NCBI GenBank assembly: GCA_012267605.1
Contig: JAAXGF010000345.1
Span: forward strand, 1 to 7,769
From: Alphaproteobacteria bacterium
GTDB lineage: Bacteria > Pseudomonadota > Alphaproteobacteria > JAAXGF01
Length of the DNA: 7,769 nucleotides
Direction: 5' to 3'
The notes beneath the pieces are model-generated. The model worked only from the letters and a program-made list of their open reading frames with translations, was not told the origin of the DNA and did no database searches. Below, piece after piece: positions 1-5,744 of the stretch. Position 1 is the stretch's first letter. Each line of letters opens with the position of its first letter. The position numbers and the translations under genes are program-made.

Positions 1-309
1 GATCACGGATGGTCGCTTCTCTGGGGCGACGCGCGGGTTTTGTATCGGCCATATCGGCCCGCCATAGGTGGGCCAATCGGTCTGTTGGAAGATGGCGATA
101 TGATCGATATCGACGCCGACGCTGGGAGTCTTACTGTGCGTCTTTCTGACAGTGAATTGGAAGTCCGCCGAGCCAAATGGGCGGCGCGGCCAACAGATTT
201 CCAATCAGGTGCCTTGTGGCGCTATGCGAACACGGTAGGTGATGCCGAAAAGGGAGCCGTGACTCACCCAGGCGCGGTAGCGGAAACTCACGTTTTTGCA
301 GATATTTAG
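1..309 (+). pseudogene. ilvD: Dihydroxy-acid dehydratase, 3' part only, with an apparent frameshift
   Basis: IlvD dehydrates 2,3-dihydroxy acids to 2-keto acids in isoleucine and valine synthesis, using an iron-sulfur cluster and Mg2+. The 5' part lies outside the window. From base 2 the frame reads ITDGRFSGATRGFCIGHIGP, the family's conserved DGRFSG region, and then meets TAG at 65-67. The rest of the protein, from GGPIGLLEDGD to the C-terminal ALWRYANTVG...GAVTHPG...FADI, continues in the frame of base 1 and ends with TAG at 307-309. The family normally reads GHxxPEAAxGGPI here, so about 7 bases appear to be missing near 56-66. This is either a real inactivating deletion or a sequencing/assembly error. 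The C-terminal pattern fits the roughly 560-residue IlvD type, not the longer E. coli type. Identity is very secure. Pseudogene status is not. Confidence 0.85.
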
Positions 310-348
310 ACGCTTTTTCTAAGGCTGTATTTAAATTACTTCGAATCG

Positions 349-1428
349 ATGGGGCTCGTTGAAATGAACGCGCACGACGGGTTAGAGCCGAATTTGATAC
401 GGGTGGCCGTGCTTGGTGCAAGCGGCTATACCGGTGCCGAATTGGTACGAATTTTGTGTGGACATCCTGCGGTTACGATTTGCGCACTCACGGCCGACAG
501 ACACGCTGGAAAGCCGTTGGCAGACGTGTTTCCCCAATTCCACGCACTTGACCTCCCAAATTTGAAGCGGCTGAACGAAGTCGACTGGCACGGCACGGAC
601 CTCGTATTTTGCTGTCTTCCCCACGGAACCACGCAACCGATTGTGGCAAAACTGCCAAAGCATCTCAAAATCATTGACTTGTCAGCGGATTTTCGGATTT
701 CGGACGAAAAGGTTTATGAGCAGTGGTATGGCCAGAAACATCAGGCGCCGCAGCTTCAAGATGAGGCTGTGTATGGGCTTACGGAGGTTTCTCGCCGGCG
801 AATTGCCAGGGCCCGGCTAATTGCCAATCCCGGTTGCTACCCCACCTCCGCGCAACTACCGTTGATTCCCTTATTGGCCTCAGAGGTTATCTGCTCAAAC
901 GATATCGTCATCGACGCGAAATCAGGGGTTAGTGGGGCTGGACGTAGTGCCAAGGAAGCCAATCTCTTCGCCGAGGTGGGGGAGGGGCTTCGCGCGTACG
1001 GTATCGCGAACCACCGCCACGCGCCTGAAATCGAGCAGGGATTGTCTGAAGCCGCCGGACACCAAGTAACGGTTACCTTTACGCCACATTTGGTTCCGAT
1101 GAATCGCGGAATTTTGTCGGCATCGTATGCTCGATTGGCAACAGGAAGCACGGTCTCAGACGTCAAACAGGTGCTTGAGCGGGTATACCAAGACGAACCA
1201 TTCATCCAAGTTTTGACCGACGGCCAAGCACCGGCTACGCACCATGTTCGCGGCACTAATCTCTGTATGATCGGAGTATTCGCCGGTCGGGTGCCTGGAC
1301 GCGTAATCTTGGTGTCGGTGATCGATAATTTGGTGAAGGGCGCATCCGGCCAAGCAGTGCAAAACATGAACGTTATGTTTGGCCTCGAAGAAACATTGGG
1401 GCTCGAACAACGAGCTCTGTTTCCATGA
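349..1428 (+). CDS. argC: N-acetyl-gamma-glutamyl-phosphate reductase
   Basis: ArgC is the third enzyme of arginine biosynthesis. It reduces N-acetylglutamyl phosphate to N-acetylglutamate semialdehyde with NADPH, in the cytoplasm. The 359-residue product has the nucleotide-binding loop GASGYTGAEL at residues 23-32 and the catalytic cysteine C163 in NPGCYPT. It also has KSGVSGAGR at 191-199, the conserved histidine region NHRHAPEIEQ at 221-230 with the probable catalytic base, and TPHLVPMNRGI at 246-255. All family landmarks are intact and length is normal (about 345-355). The start is uncertain. ATG 349 has no visible ribosome site, while the in-frame ATG at 364 has GGGG at 351-354 nine bases upstream and would give 354 residues. 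The gene starts 39 bases after ilvD, and the AT-rich gap could hold a promoter. The carbonic anhydrase-like gene follows 21 bases downstream, so the two are probably co-transcribed. Confidence 0.97.
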   Translation: MGLVEMNAHDGLEPNLIRVAVLGASGYTGAELVRILCGHPAVTICALTADRHAGKPLADVFPQFHALDLPNLKRLNEVDWHGTDLVFCCLPHGTTQPIVAKLPKHLKIIDLSADFRISDEKVYEQWYGQKHQAPQLQDEAVYGLTEVSRRRIARARLIANPGCYPTSAQLPLIPLLASEVICSNDIVIDAKSGVSGAGRSAKEANLFAEVGEGLRAYGIANHRHAPEIEQGLSEAAGHQVTVTFTPHLVPMNRGILSASYARLATGSTVSDVKQVLERVYQDEPFIQVLTDGQAPATHHVRGTNLCMIGVFAGRVPGRVILVSVIDNLVKGASGQAVQNMNVMFGLEETLGLEQRALFP

Positions 1429-1449
1429 CAGGATTATGATATCGGCCTA

Positions 1450-1992
1450 ATGGTTGAAGTTACTATGGCCTACAGAGGTGTTGCCCCGCGTTTAGGGAAT
1501 GATGACTTCGTCGCTCCAACGGCAAGAATTATTGGCGATGTGGAAATTGGGGCCGACAGCAGTGTTTGGTTTGGCTGTACGGTTCGTGCGGATGTCAATT
1601 TCATACGCATAGGCGCGCGAACGAACATTCAGGACGGATGTGTGATCCACGTGGACAGCAAGCGCCATCCGACAATCGTGGGCAACAACGTAACCATCGG
1701 TCATATGGCGCTAATTCATGCGTGCACGATCGAATCGGGCGCTTTCGTCGGAATGAATGCGACCATCATGGATAGTGCCGTGGTGGCGAGTGGCGCCATG
1801 GTTGCGGCGGGCGCACTCGTGACTCCGGGAAAGCGGGTTCCTGATGGCGAAGTATGGGCTGGACAACCTGCGCGCTATCATCGCTCGTTAACGGATCAAG
1901 AACGCGCAGATTTACTTGATACCGTCGATAGGTACGTTGCCTTGGCACGATCTTACCGGCAAGACACAGTACGGACCACGGAATTTCGTTGA
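1450..1992 (+). CDS. Gamma-class carbonic anhydrase family protein (left-handed beta-helix)
   Basis: The 180-residue product has the imperfect hexapeptide repeats of a left-handed beta-helix (VEIGADSSVWFG, VTIGHMALIHAC, AVVASGAMVAAGALV), followed by a C-terminal helix at about 147-170. Family members are trimers that bind metal between subunits and may hydrate CO2. The three metal ligands are present as H67, H85 and H90, with the five-residue spacing of the last two seen in the archaeal enzyme Cam. R46, D48, N59 and Q61 align with Cam R59, D61, N73 and Q75. The acidic loop carrying Cam's proton-shuttle glutamate is absent, so this resembles the shorter CamH/YrdA-type proteins, many of which have unproven activity. 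The start could instead be ATG 1465 (MAYRGVAPRL, 175 residues), which matches where many homologues begin. No strong ribosome site is seen for either start. Placement behind argC suggests coupled expression, not a shared pathway. Confidence 0.9.
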   Translation: MVEVTMAYRGVAPRLGNDDFVAPTARIIGDVEIGADSSVWFGCTVRADVNFIRIGARTNIQDGCVIHVDSKRHPTIVGNNVTIGHMALIHACTIESGAFVGMNATIMDSAVVASGAMVAAGALVTPGKRVPDGEVWAGQPARYHRSLTDQERADLLDTVDRYVALARSYRQDTVRTTEFR

Positions 1993-2096
1993 AATTGCCG
2001 CCCGATTGACTATTTCGTCAGGCACGTCTTATTGATCGCTCTTGCAATTCCGGCATTTGGCGCCCACGATGAACGGTGGTTCACCAGTGCGAACCT

Positions 2097-3290
2097 ATGA
2101 TGGATCGTTTTATTACTGAAGCTCGCCACCAGAACGCGTTGATACGCCTGCGATCGGTCGTCGCCCTGTCGACCGCCGTTCTTGTACTTGTCTCCTGCTC
2201 AAGCGTTCCTGACTACGCGAATCCGGTCGAATGGTACAAGAGTACGGCCGAATTTGTCGTTGGAGCGGAGGAAGGGGAGGAGGACGAGACGCGTTTGGAC
2301 GAGGAAGCCGAGGCGCACGCTGAAGGATCGTTCCCCTCGTTGGCCGATACACCGAATCCAGCCGGGCGAGCGCCGACCGTCGAGGAAATGGAAGGAGTGC
2401 GTGAGGGCTTGGTCGCCGACAAGGACCATGCACACTACACAGATCGTGTGATCCGTCGGGAATCGCAAGAGGACTTGTTGGTCGCGGCTGCACCGAAATC
2501 ATTGCCACCCGAAACGACTGTCGCAACACCAAAGGCGATTCCGCATGAACCGAAATCAGTGGGGCTGGAAAATTTGACTGCGCAGGATCCATCAACTGCA
2601 CCGGAGTCGAGACCAGTACCGGCACCTATCTTGCCCATACCGTCTCAAGAAAGGAAGCCGTCACCAATAACGGATATTCGACCGCGAGCGCCCGAACCCG
2701 GAGTGGCTCTACCGATGACAGATGTGACGGGAGGGAACGTGGGTTCGGGACTCGACAATACCCGAGGTGCGCCGGTGGATGTAGTCGCGCGCTTCAAGTC
2801 ACTATTTGCGGCATCTGGATCACGCGCAAGCCTAACCTCGGAAGAGAGCCAATCGTGGAATTTGGGGTCAATAGCCTCTGCGAGTAGAACTTTGCCACCT
2901 ATGGGGGCAGTCAACAGGGTACCCTATCCGGCGATTTCGATGCAAGCCGGCGTTATTACCTTCCGTTCAGGTTCCTCCTCTTTGCCCAAGGGGGCGATTA
3001 AAGTTGTACAGGAAGCGGCGAGGCTCCATCGTGAGCGCGGCGGTACTGTACGGGTCGTCGGCCATGCCTCCAGCCGAACTCGAGAACTTACGCTGGAGCG
3101 GCATAAACTCGCGAATTTTTCCGTTTCTATGGACCGTGCCAAGGTCGTGGCTAACCAGCTCATTCGTGCTGGTGTTGATCCTGGTGTTATCTTTATATCC
3201 GCCGTTGGCGATCAAGAACCGATTTTTCACGAATGGATGCCGTCGGGCGAGTCGGAAAATCAGCGGGCCGAGATTTATCTCGACTATTGA
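2097..3290 (+). CDS. Predicted lipoprotein with acidic/proline-rich linker and divergent OmpA-like C-terminal domain
   Basis: I chose ATG 2097 (397 residues); ATG 2100 and in-frame GTG 2076 are alternatives. None has a clear ribosome site. A basic N-terminal segment is followed by a hydrophobic stretch at about 20-33 and a lipobox LVSC with C34, then SSVPDYANPVEWY. Ser after the cysteine favours outer-membrane sorting. Residues 57-77 are strongly acidic. About 134-207 is rich in proline and serine and is probably disordered. The C-terminal domain (about 280-397) has the OmpA-like pattern: ITFRSGSSSLP, VRVVGHASS, SMDRAKVVANQLIRAGV and NQRAEIYLDY. The usual GHTD aspartate that contacts diaminopimelate is replaced by S325 (GHAS), while the partner arginine is retained as R347 (DRAK). 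The stretch between them is longer than usual. The protein probably spans from the outer membrane towards peptidoglycan. Its exact role is unknown. Confidence 0.8.
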   Translation: MMDRFITEARHQNALIRLRSVVALSTAVLVLVSCSSVPDYANPVEWYKSTAEFVVGAEEGEEDETRLDEEAEAHAEGSFPSLADTPNPAGRAPTVEEMEGVREGLVADKDHAHYTDRVIRRESQEDLLVAAAPKSLPPETTVATPKAIPHEPKSVGLENLTAQDPSTAPESRPVPAPILPIPSQERKPSPITDIRPRAPEPGVALPMTDVTGGNVGSGLDNTRGAPVDVVARFKSLFAASGSRASLTSEESQSWNLGSIASASRTLPPMGAVNRVPYPAISMQAGVITFRSGSSSLPKGAIKVVQEAARLHRERGGTVRVVGHASSRTRELTLERHKLANFSVSMDRAKVVANQLIRAGVDPGVIFISAVGDQEPIFHEWMPSGESENQRAEIYLDY

Positions 3291-3319
3291 GGCTTGCGGT
3301 CTTTAGATTCCCATTGATT

Positions 3320-3336
3320 TGCCTGGAAATCAGGCA
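3320..3336. repeat. Short inverted repeat between the OmpA-like gene and hom
   Basis: TGCCTG (3320-3325) and CAGGCA (3331-3336) are perfect reverse complements separated by GAAAT. RNA could form a 6-bp hairpin here, 30 bases after the stop of the OmpA-like gene. No T-run follows, so it is not a standard intrinsic terminator. It may be a weak 3' end or operator-like site, or chance. Confidence 0.3.
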
Positions 3337-3389
3337 CCGACGTGCACATTCGGAACGAGATTAACCTTCGATAGTGAGAAAATTTTTAC

Positions 3390-3455
3390 ATGATAATTGG
3401 ACTGAGGTTTCATCGAGAGTTTCGACCAAGAATCAAAATTATGGTGGGGCGGTGA
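3390..3455 (+). CDS. Possible 21-codon leader ORF overlapping the hom start
   Basis: ATG at 3390 opens a 21-codon frame ending with TGA at 3453-3455. That stop overlaps the preferred hom start codon GTG (3452-3454) as GTGA. The peptide begins MIIGLRFH and ends RIKIMVGR. It has four Ile and five Arg codons but no Thr. There is no strong ribosome site before it. If translated, it could couple translation to hom or act as a leader peptide. It may equally be chance in an untranslated leader, and nothing in the peptide identifies a function. Confidence 0.18.
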   Translation: MIIGLRFHREFRPRIKIMVGR

Positions 3456-4744
3456 GTAAACCGCTGCGTATCGCTGTTGCCGGTCTGGGCACAGTGGGGG
3501 CAGGTACTATCCGCATGCTCGCTGATCACGCGGAACTCCTTCGTCAGCAATGTGGCCGCGCGGTCGATGTCGTCGCTGTTTCCGCGCGGGACCGCCATGC
3601 CGACCGTGGTATAGACATTTCCGGTGCTCGCTGGTGCGACGATCCACTTTCCTTGGCTGGGGATACGACGGTTGACGTTGTGGTCGAGCTGATTGGTGGT
3701 TCCGACGGCGTGGCCCTCGAGCTATGCCGAGCCGCGATCGCGAATGGAAAACATGTGGTGACGGCGAACAAAGCCATGCTCGCACTGCACGGGACTGATC
3801 TCGGGGCTTCCGCCGACGATGCCGGGGTCAGCCTTGCTTACGAGGCCGCGGTTGCCGGCGGCGTACCGATCGTCAGAGCCTTGAGGGAGAGTCTCGCCGG
3901 CAATAGGCTGCACCGAGTCTACGGAATCTTGAATGGCACGGGCAATTACATACTGAGCGCCATGGGCGAACAGGGCCGGGAGTTCGCCGACGTCTTGGCG
4001 GAAGCGCAGCAGCTTGGTTTCGCCGAAGCGGACCCGTCGTTCGATATCGATGGTGTCGACGCGGCGCACAAACTTGCAATCTTGACCAGTGTTGCTTTCG
4101 CCTGTCCGGCCAATTTCAAAGCCGTTCACATAGAGGGTATACGGGAAATCAGCGCACTGGATATCGCCTACGCGGGGGAACTCGGGTACCGAATCAAGCT
4201 GCTTGGCATCGCCCGCGCAACGTTGCGCGGTATAGAGCAACGGGTGCATCCTTGCTTGGTTTCACTGGACGCACCGATCGCACATGTTGACGGGGTCTTG
4301 AATGCGGTCGTGGCGGAAGGTGATTTCGTCGATCGCAATATGTTCGTCGGGCATGGTGCCGGCGCCGGACCAACAGCGTCCGCGGTGGTTGCTGACTTGG
4401 TCGACATTGCGCGCGGGCGACTGTTGCCGGCGTTCGGGATACCGGTGTCGGAGCTCCGCGAGCTGCCGCCGTCTCCGATAGCGGAGCGTGTCGGCGCCTA
4501 TTATGTCCGATTGATGGTGGTAGATCGTCCCGGAGCTATAGCCGACGTTACCGCGGCTCTGAGAGATGAGCGAATATCGGTAGAGGCGATGATTCAGCGT
4601 GGTCGAAGTCCTGAGGACGTCGTGCCGGTTGTGCTGACCACTCATGAGGCCGAAGAGGCGCCGATGTGCCGTGCGTTGGCCGCGATTAATAGACTCGATC
4701 AGGTTGTCGAGCCACCACGTATGATTCGAATCGAAGATTTCTAA
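3452..4744 (+). CDS. hom: Homoserine dehydrogenase with C-terminal ACT domain
   Basis: Hom reduces aspartate semialdehyde to homoserine with NAD(P)H, at the branch leading to threonine, methionine and isoleucine. Numbering from GTG 3452, the 430-residue product has the dinucleotide-binding loop GLGTVGAGT at 11-19 and the conserved ANKAMLA at 105-111. NGTGNYIL follows at 161-168, and AEADPSFDIDGVDAAHK at 191-207. D203 and K207 correspond to the catalytic D219/K223 pair of yeast homoserine dehydrogenase. From about 350 an ACT domain follows (YYVRLMVVDRPGAIADV), which in this family usually mediates threonine feedback inhibition. The frame extends upstream to GTG 3374 (456 residues). I prefer 3452 because homologues begin a few residues before IAVAGLGTVG and because GGTGGGG lies at 3443-3449, if somewhat close. 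The gene heads the hom-glpX-recJ cluster and is 10 bases from glpX. It is a separate dehydrogenase, not an aspartokinase fusion. Confidence 0.97.
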   Translation: MSKPLRIAVAGLGTVGAGTIRMLADHAELLRQQCGRAVDVVAVSARDRHADRGIDISGARWCDDPLSLAGDTTVDVVVELIGGSDGVALELCRAAIANGKHVVTANKAMLALHGTDLGASADDAGVSLAYEAAVAGGVPIVRALRESLAGNRLHRVYGILNGTGNYILSAMGEQGREFADVLAEAQQLGFAEADPSFDIDGVDAAHKLAILTSVAFACPANFKAVHIEGIREISALDIAYAGELGYRIKLLGIARATLRGIEQRVHPCLVSLDAPIAHVDGVLNAVVAEGDFVDRNMFVGHGAGAGPTASAVVADLVDIARGRLLPAFGIPVSELRELPPSPIAERVGAYYVRLMVVDRPGAIADVTAALRDERISVEAMIQRGRSPEDVVPVVLTTHEAEEAPMCRALAAINRLDQVVEPPRMIRIEDF

Positions 4745-4749
4745 GGGGG
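4743..4749 (+). promoter_or_regulatory. Ribosome binding site of glpX
   Basis: AAGGGGG lies five bases before ATG 4755 and overlaps the hom stop codon TAA. It is the clearest Shine-Dalgarno-like site in the window. It favours ATG 4755 over the adjacent in-frame GTG at 4752 and implies efficient translation of glpX directly behind hom. Confidence 0.65.
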
Positions 4750-4754
4750 TCGTG

Positions 4755-5744
4755 ATGGATCAAACGCCTGTACTGGATCGCAATTTGGCGCTCGAGGCAG
4801 CGCGCGTTACCGAAGCCGCCGCGATCGCCTGCGCCGAATGGATGGGGCGAGGTGACGAGAAAGCGGCGGATCAAGCGGCGGTGGATGCGATGCGCCGGGC
4901 ACTCAACGGGCTGGAGATCGAGGGCACAGTTGTCATTGGCGAGGGTGAACGAGATGAGGCGCCGATGCTGTACATCGGAGAAAAGGTTGGTACAGGTAAG
5001 GGCCCGAAGGTGGACATTGCGCTTGATCCGCTGGAGGGAACCACGATTTGTGCGACTGGTGGACCGAATGCTTTGGCCGTTCTGGCAATGGCCGAGGATG
5101 GTGGATTTTTGAATGCCCCCGATACTTACATGGACAAGATTGCCGTCGGCGGAGGCTTACCCCAAGATGTCGTCGATCTTGATGAAACCCCTGCGAAAAA
5201 TCTTGAGAGTCTCGCCAAAGCGCGAAATTGCGCGATTTCGGATCTGGTGGTTATGATTCTTGAGCGGCCTCGCCACGAAGAACTCATCGCTTTGGTGAGC
5301 GAAACCGGTGCGAGAATTCGTCTCATACAGGATGGCGATGTGGCGGGCGTAATTGCGACCACACGTCAAGATACTAGTATCGATCTTTATCTCGGTATCG
5401 GTGGTGCACCAGAAGGGGTTCTAGCGGCGGCGGCGCTCCAGTGCGTCGGTGGTCAGATGTCGGGCCGCCTGGTGTTTCGCAATGCGGAGGAACGGCAACG
5501 CGCCCATCGCATGGGGATCAGCGATTTCGACCGAAAATATAGTCTCGATGAACTGGCCCATGGCGACATTATGTTTGCGGCAAGTGGCGTTACCGGTGGA
5601 TGGATGTTGCAAGGTGTGCGTCGGACGGCAAAAGGTATCTCGACCCAAACCATGGTTATGCGTTCAAAGACCGGAACCGTGCGCACCATCGCCGCGGAAC
5701 ACAACATTCAACGCAAACCATTTCCCATCAATCCAGCGGAATGA
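4755..5744 (+). CDS. glpX: Class II fructose-1,6-bisphosphatase
   Basis: GlpX hydrolyses fructose 1,6-bisphosphate to fructose 6-phosphate in gluconeogenesis. In autotrophs the class can also act on sedoheptulose 1,7-bisphosphate. The 329-residue product matches the E. coli protein nearly end to end, including GRGDEKAAD at 31-39 and VVIGEGERDEAPMLY at 59-73. DPLEGT at 91-96, YMDKIAVGG and GIGGAPEGV at 214-222 also match. Likely metal ligands, by analogy with E. coli D33, E57, D85 and E88, are D34, E63, D91 and E94. All are present, so the enzyme should be active. The gene sits 10 bases after hom, and its stop overlaps the recJ start as ATGA (5741-5744), so expression is probably operonic. No glycerol genes are adjacent, so its control likely differs from the E. 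coli glp regulon. Fructose versus sedoheptulose specificity cannot be read from the sequence. Confidence 0.97.
   Translation: MDQTPVLDRNLALEAARVTEAAAIACAEWMGRGDEKAADQAAVDAMRRALNGLEIEGTVVIGEGERDEAPMLYIGEKVGTGKGPKVDIALDPLEGTTICATGGPNALAVLAMAEDGGFLNAPDTYMDKIAVGGGLPQDVVDLDETPAKNLESLAKARNCAISDLVVMILERPRHEELIALVSETGARIRLIQDGDVAGVIATTRQDTSIDLYLGIGGAPEGVLAAAALQCVGGQMSGRLVFRNAEERQRAHRMGISDFDRKYSLDELAHGDIMFAASGVTGGWMLQGVRRTAKGISTQTMVMRSKTGTVRTIAAEHNIQRKPFPINPAE

Noticed and set aside
50..67. Programmed -1 ribosomal frameshift in ilvD
   Set aside because: There is no slippery heptamer, and a -1 shift would still leave the conserved PEAA segment short by two residues. A 7-base loss fits better.
305..333. 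Promoter-like TTTAGA and TATTTA with a 17-base spacer before argC
   Set aside because: Both elements are weak, and AT-rich intergenic DNA yields such matches by chance.
837..1367. Minus-strand 176-codon open frame inside argC
   Set aside because: It lies wholly within a secure gene, has no recognisable family pattern, and is explained by codon composition of the opposite strand.
2006..2035. Promoter-like TTGACT with TATTGA 18 bases downstream, before the OmpA-like gene
   Set aside because: The -35 match is good but the -10 is poor, and other spacings fit about as well. It is plausible but not strong enough to annotate.
3722..4249. Minus-strand 175-codon open frame inside hom
   Set aside because: It is a shadow of the hom coding frame, with no motif, no ribosome site and no homology I recognise.
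5600..5740. Upstream in-frame extension of recJ by 47 codons
   Set aside because: This region codes for the GlpX C-terminus in another frame. RecJ homologues begin near the ATGA overlap and the extension is not RecJ-like.
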